Shown: positions 10,254 through 17,887 of the stretch, piece by piece
How positions within the stretch are numbered: position 1 is the first letter of the stretch
Layout of the letters: the number at the start of each line of letters is the position of its first letter
Assembly: GCF_950101795.1 (NCBI RefSeq)
Contig: NZ_CATNLZ010000006.1
Coordinates: 18,928 to 82,927 of the forward strand
DNA from: Nocardioides sp. T2.26MG-1
GTDB taxonomy: Bacteria; Actinomycetota; Actinomycetes; Propionibacteriales; Nocardioidaceae
DNA: 64,000 bases
Direction of reading: 5' to 3'
The notes under the pieces: generated by a model
Told to the model about the DNA's origin: nothing
Seen by the model: the letters and a program-made list of their open reading frames with translations, nothing else
Databases searched by the model: none
Translations under genes and position numbers: made by a program

Positions 10254-10284
10254 AGCATGTGACTTCATGTTGACATGAAGTCAA
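10254..10284 (-). promoter_or_regulatory. MerR-type promoter with operator in a 19-bp spacer
   Basis: On the minus strand TTGACT (10284-10279) and CATGCT (10259-10254) are separated by exactly 19 bp. That over-long spacer is the hallmark of MerR-activated promoters. The spacer and -35 lie within a perfect inverted repeat with 11-bp arms (10260-10270 and 10273-10283). The -10 ends 7 nt before the flavoprotein ATG at 10246. The repeat also covers the merR start codon at 10275, which would give autoregulation. Confidence 0.75.
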
Positions 10285-10688
10285 GTGGTTCCTTGTCGAT
10301 CGGTGAGATGGCCTCGCGTGTGGGCCTAGAGACCCACGTCCTGCGCCACTGGGAGGACGTGGGCCTGCTGCGGCCGGGTCGCGACGCGGCCGGCCGGCGG
10401 CGGTACTCCCGCGACGACCTGGTGCGGATCGCGGTCATCCAGCGGAGCAAGGCCGCCGGGATGACCCTCGACCAGGTGCACGTGCTGCTCGACGCCGAGG
10501 CGGTCGACCGGCACCGCGTCCTGGAGGCGCACATCGCCGACCTGGACCGCCGGATGGAGGAGATGCGGCGCTCCCGGGCGATGACCGAGCACGCGCTGCA
10601 GTGCCGAGCGCACGACATCGCGACCTGCCCCCGGTTCAAGGCCGCGGTCGACGACATCGTGGGTGATGTGGTCGGTGCCGACTGGTAG
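10275..10688 (+). CDS. MerR family regulator with CueR-like C-x7-C-P loop
   Basis: A 137-residue MerR-family activator/repressor. The N-terminal winged helix is clear (SIGEMASRVGLETHVLRHWE, then RRRYSRDDLVRI), followed by a dimerisation helix (residues ~75-105). The C-terminus has Cys110-x7-Cys118-Pro, the same spacing as the metal-binding loop of the copper sensor CueR (Cys112, Cys120). That suggests sensing of a soft metal or a thiol/redox signal, but other MerR subgroups also carry Cys pairs here, so the ligand is open. The gene is divergent from the CxxC flavoprotein, with its start codon inside the shared operator, and is followed after 10 bp by a penicillin-binding protein gene. Confidence 0.88.
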   Translation: MKSSGSLSIGEMASRVGLETHVLRHWEDVGLLRPGRDAAGRRRYSRDDLVRIAVIQRSKAAGMTLDQVHVLLDAEAVDRHRVLEAHIADLDRRMEEMRRSRAMTEHALQCRAHDIATCPRFKAAVDDIVGDVVGADW

Positions 10689-10698
10689 AACCGACACC

Positions 10699-12585
10699 AT
10701 GCGTCTCGGCCGCCGACTGTCCCTCGCCACCGCCGCGCTCGCGATCGCGAGCACCGCGCTCGCCGCGTGCGACGCGGCCGACAAGGTGACACACCCCGAC
10801 CCCGACCCGGACGAGGCCGCCACCGCGCTGGCCGCGGCGCTCGTCTCGGGCGACTTCGGCGACGTCGCGTTCACCGACGAGACGCCGGAGGACGTGGCGG
10901 CCGAGTACGCCAAGGTCGTCGAGGGCATGGGCGACCTGACCCCGGCCGTGACCGCCGGTGACACGACCGACAAGGCCGCGACCCTGACCTGGACCTGGCC
11001 GATCGCCGGTGAGGAGTGGACCTACACCACGCAGGCACCGCTGACGCTCGCCGACGACGAGTGGCAGGTCACCTGGTCGCGCGAGGTCGTCGAGCCGAGC
11101 CTGCGGCCCGGGACGGTCCTCGACGTGACCCCGATCGGAGGCGGGCGCGGGCCGGTGCTCGGCGCCGACGGGGTCGCGCTCGTGACGGACCGGCCGGTCG
11201 TGCGCTTCGGCATCGACCGCTCGCAGGTGCCGGCGGCGCGGGCCGGCAGGTCCGCCCGCCGGCTCGCGCAGCTGGTGGACGTCGACGCGGCGCCGTACGC
11301 CAAGCAGGTCGAGGCCGCCGGCGAGAAGGCGTTCGTCGAGGCGATCGTGTTCCGCAAGGACGACGTGCCGGTCGCCGTGGCACGGGGCTACCAGGCGATC
11401 CCGGGAGCGCTGGCCGTCCCCGACGACGTCCCGCTCGCGCCGACCCGCGACTTCGCCGCGCCGATCCTCGGCACCGTGGGCGACGTGACCGCCGAGATGG
11501 TCGAGAAGGACCCCGACCGCTACCAGCCCGGCGACCAGGCCGGGCTCTCCGGACTGCAGGCGAGGTACGACGAGCAGCTCCAGGGCACCGACGGTGCGGC
11601 CGTGGACGCGGTGGCCTCCGACGGCCGGGAGCGCGAGCTGTTCCGGGTCGACGCGCGGCAGGGCGAGCCGTTGAAGCTCACCCTCGACGAGCGACTGCAG
11701 CTGGCGGCCGAGGATGCTCTCTCGTCGGTCCGCCCGGCCAGCGCGCTCGTGGCGATCCGGCCCTCCACGGGGGCGATCGTGGCCGCGGCCAACGGCCCCG
11801 GCAACGACGGGTACAACACGGCGACCTTCGGGCAGCTCGCCCCGGGCTCGACGTTCAAGAGCGTGAGCAGCCTGGCGCTGCTGCGCGCCGGACTCGCGCC
11901 CGAGACCGTGGTGCCGTGCACAACGGCGATCGTGGTCGACGGCAAGCGCTTCGAGAACTACGACGACTACCCGGCCGGCGCGCTCGGCAACATCCCGCTG
12001 CGCACCGCGATCGCCAACTCGTGCAACACCGCCGTGATCTCCCAGCGCGGCAAGCTGGGAGACGGCGACCTTGCCGCGGCGGCCGCCTCGCTGGGCCTCG
12101 GTATCGACCACGACCTCGGCTTCCCGGCCTACTTCGGCAGCGTCGAGCCCCCGGCGTCGGAGACCGAGGCGGCGGCGGACCTGATCGGCCAGGGCAAGAT
12201 CCTCGCGTCGCCGATGGCGATGGCCACCGTGATCGCGTCGGTGCAGGCCGGTCACACCGTGGTGCCGCGGCTCGTGAGGTCCGTGGACGTGTCGGTGCCC
12301 GACGAGGCCGAGCCGCTGACCGGCCGCGAGACCGCGGCGCTGCGGTCGATGCTGCGCGCGGTCGTCACCTCCGGCAGCGGCCGCGTCCTGCTCGACGTCC
12401 CCGGCCCGCCGGTGATCGCCAAGACCGGCACGGCCGAGTTCGAGCGCGGCGGCAAGCTGCTCACCCACGCCTGGATGATCGCGGCGCAAGGCGACCTGGC
12501 CGTGGCCGTGTTCGTCGACCTCGGCTCCTCCGGCTCCGGCACCGCCGGCCCGATCCTCGAGGCGTTCCTGCGCGCCGCGCGCTAG
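10699..12585 (+). CDS. Penicillin-binding protein (lipoprotein, MecA_N/NTF2-like + transpeptidase)
   Basis: A class B-type DD-transpeptidase that would cross-link peptidoglycan on the outer face of the membrane. It is 628 residues. The N-terminus is a lipoprotein signal with lipobox ALAAC, followed by an NTF2-like MecA_N domain, a PBP dimerisation region, and a transpeptidase domain with all three active-site motifs: Ser384-TFK, Ser441-C-N and Lys575-TG. A lipid anchor replaces the usual transmembrane helix. The start at 10699 is 10 bp after merR, so the two may be co-transcribed and an envelope-stress link is possible. The gene ends at two strong hairpins. Confidence 0.93.
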   Translation: MRLGRRLSLATAALAIASTALAACDAADKVTHPDPDPDEAATALAAALVSGDFGDVAFTDETPEDVAAEYAKVVEGMGDLTPAVTAGDTTDKAATLTWTWPIAGEEWTYTTQAPLTLADDEWQVTWSREVVEPSLRPGTVLDVTPIGGGRGPVLGADGVALVTDRPVVRFGIDRSQVPAARAGRSARRLAQLVDVDAAPYAKQVEAAGEKAFVEAIVFRKDDVPVAVARGYQAIPGALAVPDDVPLAPTRDFAAPILGTVGDVTAEMVEKDPDRYQPGDQAGLSGLQARYDEQLQGTDGAAVDAVASDGRERELFRVDARQGEPLKLTLDERLQLAAEDALSSVRPASALVAIRPSTGAIVAAANGPGNDGYNTATFGQLAPGSTFKSVSSLALLRAGLAPETVVPCTTAIVVDGKRFENYDDYPAGALGNIPLRTAIANSCNTAVISQRGKLGDGDLAAAAASLGLGIDHDLGFPAYFGSVEPPASETEAAADLIGQGKILASPMAMATVIASVQAGHTVVPRLVRSVDVSVPDEAEPLTGRETAALRSMLRAVVTSGSGRVLLDVPGPPVIAKTGTAEFERGGKLLTHAWMIAAQGDLAVAVFVDLGSSGSGTAGPILEAFLRAAR

Positions 12586-12593
12586 GTCGGCGG

Positions 12594-12658
12594 AGGATCC
12601 CCGGTACACCGGGGATCCTTGCGCTTGTCGGCCGTTGCAACAGCCGACAAGCGCAAGG
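12594..12658. terminator. Twin overlapping hairpins between convergent genes
   Basis: The first hairpin has 12-bp arms (12594-12605 and 12608-12619). The second has perfect 16-bp arms (12617-12632 and 12643-12658) enclosing GTTGCAAC. They share bases 12617-12619. They lie between the PBP and fusA2 genes and would terminate both strands. Confidence 0.8.
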
Positions 12659-12688
12659 ACCAGCCGACCAGTCCGGTGGAGGCGCCGG

Positions 12689-14794
12689 TCAGACCTCCCG
12701 GGTCGTCACGTTGCGCGCGACCTCCTCGGGCATCGGCTCGTAGTGCGCGAACGTGCGGGTGAAGACCCCGGCGCCGTGGGTGGCCGAGCGCAGGTCGACG
12801 GCGTAACGGACCAGCTCGGTCTGCGGCACCTCGGCCAGCACCTGGGTGCGGTCCTCCCCGACCTTGTCGGTGCCGAGCAGCCGCGCCCGCCGTGCCGACA
12901 GGTCGCTCATCACGCTGCCGACCAGGTCGTCGGGGATGACGACCGTGACGGTGTCGTACGGCTCGAGCATGGTCACCGTGGTGGCCGCGGCCGCCTCGCG
13001 CAGCGCGAGCGCCCCGGCCATCTGGAAGGCCATGTCCGAGGAGTCGACCGCGTGCGCCTTGCCGTCGAGCAGCGTCACCCGCAGGTCCACGACCGGGTAG
13101 CCGTGGCGCACCCCGCGCTCCATCTGGGCCCGGACGCCCTTCTCGACGCTCGGGATGAACTGGCGGGGTACGGCGCCGCCGACCACCTTGTCGAGGAACT
13201 CGAAGCCACCGCCCTCCGGCAGCGGCTCGACCTCGATCTGGCACACGGCGTACTGCCCGTGGCCACCGGACTGCTTGACGTGCCGGCCGAGCCCGGCGGC
13301 CTTGCCGGCGAACGTCTCGCGCAGCGACACCACGAACGGCACCTGGTCGACGTGCACCGCGTAGCGCTCGCTGAGCCGCTCGAGGGTGACCTCCGCGTGG
13401 GACTCACCCATGCACCACAGCACCAGCTGGTGGGTCTCGGCGTTGTTCTCGATCCGCAGCGACGGGTCCTCCGCCGCGAGCCGCGACAGGGCCTGGGAGA
13501 GCTTGTCCTCGTCGGCCTTGCTGCGCGCCACGATCGCGATCGGCAGCAGCGGCTCGGGCATCGACCACGGCCGCAGCACCCGCGGCTGGTCGGCCGCGGA
13601 CAGCGTGTCGCCGGTCTCGGCGCGGGAGAGCCGGCCGACGGCGCACAGGTCGCCCGCGACGACCCGCTCGGTGGGGAACTGCTGCTTGCCGAAGGCGTGC
13701 CCGAGGTTGCCGACGCGCTCGTCCTCGTCGTGGTCGGCGTGCCCGGCGCCGTCCCCGAAGAACGACGTGAAGTGCCCCGAGACGTGCACGGTCTGGTCGG
13801 GCTCGAGCGTCCCCGAGAACACCCGCACCACGCTGAGCCGCCCGACATACGGGTCGCTGGTCGTCTTCACGACCTCGGCGACCAGCGGTCCGTCCGGGTC
13901 GCAGGTGATCGGGTCGGCCGTGGCGCCCGACGGCAGGAAGACGTCGGGGGAGGGGTGCTCGGCCGGCGACGGGAACGCCCGGACCGCGAGGTCGAGCAGC
14001 TCGGCGCAGCCGACGCCGGTCATCGAGCAGACGGGGACGACCGGGAAGAACGTCGCCCGGGCGACGGCCCGCTCGAGGTCCTCGATGAGCACCTTCTCGT
14101 CGATCTCCTCGCCGCCGACGTAGCGGTCCATGAGCGTCTCGTCCTCGGACTCCTCGATCACCGCCTCGATCAGGTCGCCGCGCAGCCCGGTGGCCTCGGC
14201 CTCGGCGCTCGGCGACAGCAGGCCGGTGAGCGCAGTGACCTCCGCACCGCTCCGCACGGGCACGTAGAGCGGCATCACCCGCTCGCCGAAGGCGTCCTGG
14301 GCCTGGCGCAGCACGCCGTCGTAGTCGGCGCGTGCCTGGTCGAGCTTGGTGACGACCACCGCGCGCGGCATGCCGACGGCCGCGCACTCGCGCCACAGGG
14401 CGCGGGTCGAGTCGTCGACGCCGTCGTTGGCGGCGATCACGAACAGGGCGCAGTCGGCGGCTCGGAGGCCGGCGCGCAGCTCGCCGACGAAGTCGGCGTA
14501 GCCGGGGGTGTCGACGAGGTTGACCTTCACGCCCTCGTGGACGAGCGGGGCGACACTGAGGGAGTTCGTGCGCCCGTGGGCGTGCTCGGACTCCTCGTGG
14601 TCACAGACGGTGGTCCCGTCGCGGACGGAGCCGGCGCGGGGTATCGCGCCTGAGGCGGCGAGCAGAGTCTCCGCGAGGGTGGTCTTGCCGGACCCGGCGG
14701 GTCCTACCAGCACCACGTTGCGGATCCGGTCCGGGCTGCTCGCCGCCAGATCCTGTCCCGATGCTCTCCGGTTCGTACCGCCCTTGTCTGCCAT
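12689..14794 (-). CDS. fusA2: Elongation factor G-like protein EF-G2
   Basis: Translational GTPase of the actinobacterial EF-G2 group (701 residues). It has a P-loop GPAGSGKT, switch II DTPG, and NKxD-like TKLD, then EF-G domains II-V. The N-terminus starting MADKGGTNRRAS resembles M. tuberculosis FusA2 (Rv0120c), and the ATG at 14794 has a GGAG ribosome site. From the literature, M. smegmatis EF-G2 binds GTP but lacks ribosome-stimulated GTPase activity and cannot replace EF-G, so its role is unsettled. It is divergent from a LuxR/AAA regulator, with 119 bp between starts, and is not next to ribosomal protein genes. Confidence 0.92.
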   Translation of the reverse strand: MADKGGTNRRASGQDLAASSPDRIRNVVLVGPAGSGKTTLAETLLAASGAIPRAGSVRDGTTVCDHEESEHAHGRTNSLSVAPLVHEGVKVNLVDTPGYADFVGELRAGLRAADCALFVIAANDGVDDSTRALWRECAAVGMPRAVVVTKLDQARADYDGVLRQAQDAFGERVMPLYVPVRSGAEVTALTGLLSPSAEAEATGLRGDLIEAVIEESEDETLMDRYVGGEEIDEKVLIEDLERAVARATFFPVVPVCSMTGVGCAELLDLAVRAFPSPAEHPSPDVFLPSGATADPITCDPDGPLVAEVVKTTSDPYVGRLSVVRVFSGTLEPDQTVHVSGHFTSFFGDGAGHADHDEDERVGNLGHAFGKQQFPTERVVAGDLCAVGRLSRAETGDTLSAADQPRVLRPWSMPEPLLPIAIVARSKADEDKLSQALSRLAAEDPSLRIENNAETHQLVLWCMGESHAEVTLERLSERYAVHVDQVPFVVSLRETFAGKAAGLGRHVKQSGGHGQYAVCQIEVEPLPEGGGFEFLDKVVGGAVPRQFIPSVEKGVRAQMERGVRHGYPVVDLRVTLLDGKAHAVDSSDMAFQMAGALALREAAAATTVTMLEPYDTVTVVIPDDLVGSVMSDLSARRARLLGTDKVGEDRTQVLAEVPQTELVRYAVDLRSATHGAGVFTRTFAHYEPMPEEVARNVTTREV

Positions 14795-14913
14795 GACCAC
14801 TCCTGCTGCCACGGGTCTCGCTGATGGGACCTCCGTGCTCCGACAAAACCCCTCATCGGTCCCGGGCACAAGGGCTGTTGGTCACGGTTTGCGTCGCCTA
14901 CCCTGGAGGCTCC

Positions 14914-17643
14914 ATGTCTCGGGTGGTGGGTCGTCTCACCCTGCTCTCGGAGGTTCGGGTCCTCCTCGGGCGGGGCCTTCCGATCGCCCTCCACGGGCCG
15001 ACCGGCATCGGCAAGAGCGCCCTCCTCGACGCCCTCGAGAACGAGGCCCGGTCCGGGCCGGGCCCAGGGGGGCTGGTGCTCCGGGCCGCCGCCACCCCGA
15101 CCGAGCGGTCGCTGCCGTTCACGGCGCTCCAGGACCTCCTCGACCAGCTCCCGCCCGAGCTGCGCGGGTCGCCCGGCACCCCGTCCACGCGGCCCGCCGA
15201 GCGGCTGGCCGGCGGCCTCGCGACCGACGCCCTGCGCTCGGTGCTGTGCGCGGAGTTCCGGTCCCTCCTCGAGGAGCTCTCCGCCCGCCGCCCGGTCCTA
15301 CTGCTGCTCGACGACGCGCAGTGGCTCGACGCCGACTCCGCGTGCGTGATCGGGTACGCCCGCCGCCGGCTCCCCGGCCGGGTCGGCCTGGTCGCCACCG
15401 TCGGCCCGGACGCCGGCACCCCCGCGATCCCCGACCTGCACCGTCTCGAGGTCCCGCCGCTGGACGTCGGCGACACCATCGACCTGCTCGGCCGGCACGG
15501 ACTGCCCGCCCACCTCGCGCAGCGCGTGTACGCCGAGTCCGGGGGCCTCCCGTCCGTCGCCCTCGCGCTGTGCGGCGCGATCGGGGCGCATCCCACGCTG
15601 CTGGGGCGCCCCACGCCGCTGCCGGCGAGCATCGAGCGGGTGCTCCGGGCCCGCTTCCTCGCGCAGGGCGACGAGGTCCGCGAGACCCTGGCCTGTGCGG
15701 CGCTGCTGCACCGGCCCACCGTGCGCCAGCTCGAGCGCGCGGGCCGGATCGGCGCCGACGACGACGTGCGCGCCGCCGCCGCGGCGGGGCTGGTCGCGCG
15801 GCCCGAGGAGGCGGTGCGGTTCACCCCGCCCGTGCTGCGCCGGGTGATCGCCGACGCGACCCCCGCCGTACGCCGCGCCGAGCTGCACCGCGCCCTCGCC
15901 GACGCCGCGCCGAGCGCCGCTGAGCGGATCCGGCACCGGGCGCTCGCGGATCCGCGACCGCACGCCGACCTCGCCCGCGATCTCGGCGTGATGGCCCGCG
16001 AGGCGGCCGCCGCCGGCGGCCGCGAGCTGGCCACCGAGCTCTACCTCCTCGCCGCGGACCGCTCCCCGGCCGAGCTCGCCACCGAGCGGACGGAGTGGCT
16101 CGCGACCGCCGTCGAGACCGGCGCGCCCGGCAACCACATCGAGCTGGTCCACCGGGCGCTCGGCGACCTGCTCGAGCTCGCGGCGACCCCGGCCCAGATG
16201 GTGCGGGTGCGGCTGGCCCTGCTGGAGCTGGCGGGCTCCGGGATCGCCGCGATGGACGAGGTCCTCGCGGCCGCGCTCGCCGACGCCGGCGACGACGACC
16301 GGCTCGTGGCGATGGTGCTGCTCCAGCGGGCGCGGGTGGCGCTGATGGAGTCCCGCCCCGCCGAAGCGGCACGCTGTGCCGAGCGGGCCGCCGGCCTGCT
16401 CCGCCGCGCGGGCGACCGTGCGGGGGAGGCCGCGGCCCTGACGACGCTGGCCGTCGCCTCCCGGTGGACCGGCAACGGCCGTCACGAGGAGCACCTGGCG
16501 GCGGCGCTGGCGTTGGCCCCGGCATCCGAGCCGGCCCCGCCGGGCATGACGCACGTGTCCGCGGCGTACCTCGAGGCCCGCTTCGCGTTCTACGACGACC
16601 GGCTCGAGGAGGCGTGGACGGCGTTCCTGTCGATGCTCGCGCAGGTGGAGCGCGGCGCGGGCATGGACCAGGTGCACGTGCTGCGCTGCCTGGTCGAGGT
16701 CGGCACCCGGCTCGGCCGCTGCCGGGAGGCGCTCGCGTACGCCGCCCGCGCGGCGGAGGTCGGCGAGGAGTTCGGCCTCGATCCCCACACCGGGTGGTTC
16801 ATCGCCGCCCTCGCCGAGCTCGCCGGCGGCGACCTCGCCACGGCCCGCCGGCTGGCCCAGCGGGGTGCCCTCGCGGCGGAGGAGCGGGGCGACACCCGCT
16901 ACCAACAGCGGCACCTGCTGCTGCTCGGCCAGGCCCACCTGCGCAGCGGCGACGCGCTCGCGGCGAGCACCGTGCTCAGCCGGATCCGCGACATCGAGGC
17001 GAGTCACGCGATCAGCGACCCGACCGTCAACCGCTGGCAGCCCGAGCTGGTCTCGGCGCTGGTCGCGCTGGGGTCGGTGACCGAGGCGGAGCGACTGGTG
17101 GCGGACGCCCGCCGGGCCCTCGACGGCCGGGCCGGCACCGACGGGGTCGGAGCCCAGCTCGACCGGGCCGAGGCGGAGGTGCTCGCCGCCCGTGGCGACG
17201 TCGACGGCGCCCTGGTGCTGCTGGACCGGTCCGCGAAGGTGTGCGCCGACCTCGGCATGCGCCTCGACCTGGGCCGGGCGCTGCTGACCCGTGGCCACGT
17301 GGAGCGCCGCAGCCGGCGGGCCGCCGCCTCCCGGGCCGCGCTGGCCGCGGCGGAGGCCTGCTTCGCCGAGATCCACGCCCGGTCGTGGCTCGACCAGGTC
17401 CGCGCCGAGCTCGCGCCGGGGCCGGTCGCCGCGACCGACGACCCGCTGCTGTCGCGGCTCACCGAGACCGAGGCCCGGATCGCCCGGCTGGTCTGCCAGG
17501 GCGCCAGCAACCGCCAGATCGCCGAGCGCCTCTACCTCAGCGTGAAGACGGTCGAGGCCACCCTCACCCGGATCTACCGCAAGCTCGACGTGCGCTCGCG
17601 CACCCAGCTCGCGACGCTGCTGGTCCCCGGACCCGCCGAGTAG
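14914..17643 (+). CDS. Large LuxR-family (LAL/MalT-like) ATPase regulator
   Basis: Transcriptional regulator of the large ATP-binding LuxR class, 909 residues. The N-terminal AAA-type NTPase has Walker A GPTGIGKS and Walker B LLLLDDAQWL. The middle is a long TPR-like helical region (many Ala/Leu helices between residues ~400 and 800). The C-terminal LuxR helix-turn-helix reads LTETEARIARLVCQGASNRQIAERL. I chose the ATG at 14914; a TACCCT hexamer lies 9 nt upstream. The effector and targets are unknown. A single gene, followed by a hairpin. Confidence 0.93.
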   Translation: MSRVVGRLTLLSEVRVLLGRGLPIALHGPTGIGKSALLDALENEARSGPGPGGLVLRAAATPTERSLPFTALQDLLDQLPPELRGSPGTPSTRPAERLAGGLATDALRSVLCAEFRSLLEELSARRPVLLLLDDAQWLDADSACVIGYARRRLPGRVGLVATVGPDAGTPAIPDLHRLEVPPLDVGDTIDLLGRHGLPAHLAQRVYAESGGLPSVALALCGAIGAHPTLLGRPTPLPASIERVLRARFLAQGDEVRETLACAALLHRPTVRQLERAGRIGADDDVRAAAAAGLVARPEEAVRFTPPVLRRVIADATPAVRRAELHRALADAAPSAAERIRHRALADPRPHADLARDLGVMAREAAAAGGRELATELYLLAADRSPAELATERTEWLATAVETGAPGNHIELVHRALGDLLELAATPAQMVRVRLALLELAGSGIAAMDEVLAAALADAGDDDRLVAMVLLQRARVALMESRPAEAARCAERAAGLLRRAGDRAGEAAALTTLAVASRWTGNGRHEEHLAAALALAPASEPAPPGMTHVSAAYLEARFAFYDDRLEEAWTAFLSMLAQVERGAGMDQVHVLRCLVEVGTRLGRCREALAYAARAAEVGEEFGLDPHTGWFIAALAELAGGDLATARRLAQRGALAAEERGDTRYQQRHLLLLGQAHLRSGDALAASTVLSRIRDIEASHAISDPTVNRWQPELVSALVALGSVTEAERLVADARRALDGRAGTDGVGAQLDRAEAEVLAARGDVDGALVLLDRSAKVCADLGMRLDLGRALLTRGHVERRSRRAAASRAALAAAEACFAEIHARSWLDQVRAELAPGPVAATDDPLLSRLTETEARIARLVCQGASNRQIAERLYLSVKTVEATLTRIYRKLDVRSRTQLATLLVPGPAE

Positions 17644-17651
17644 CCGCGTCT

Positions 17652-17680
17652 GGCGTGTCGGGGCTCCGCCCCGCCACGCC
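17652..17680. terminator. Hairpin after LuxR/AAA regulator
   Basis: A 13-bp stem (17652-17664 with 17668-17680), one mismatch, TCC loop, 8 bp after the regulator stop codon. Confidence 0.65.
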
Positions 17681-17735
17681 GGCCGCGGGTGCGACTTGCG
17701 TGGGTCGTCCGACGGTGTGGTTGCGGTAAGTGCGT

Positions 17736-17756
17736 GGGCTGCGGGCTGCGGGCTGC
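17736..17756. repeat. Three tandem copies of a 7-bp unit
   Basis: GGGCTGC is repeated three times exactly in the 244-bp spacer before the M4 protease. Its purpose is unknown; it may be slippage. Confidence 0.6.
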
Positions 17757-17804
17757 GGGGGTCCGACAAGGGTTTCCCCGCTACCCCTACCCCCGGGGGG
17801 TTCC

Positions 17805-17810
17805 TACGTT
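17805..17810 (+). promoter_or_regulatory. Possible -10 box of the M4 protease gene
   Basis: TACGTT fits TAnnnT and lies about 78 nt before the protease ATG, directly downstream of a C5G6 tract. It would give a leader of roughly 70 nt carrying a GGAG ribosome site. No clear -35 is visible. Confidence 0.3.
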
Positions 17811-17887
17811 GCTCTCACTCGCCACGCGCCGGCACCACCGGGACGGCGGGCTCCCATCCCCCACATCCACAAGGGAGCACCACCCAC

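Noticed and set aside
9353..12585. A complete copper-resistance operon
   Set aside because: The MerR loop is CueR-like but no copper ATPase, oxidase or chaperone is present, so only the regulator resemblance is claimed.
12635..14653. A 672-codon plus-strand open frame opposite fusA2
   Set aside because: The opposite strand encodes a complete EF-G-like protein with GTPase motifs. This frame has none.
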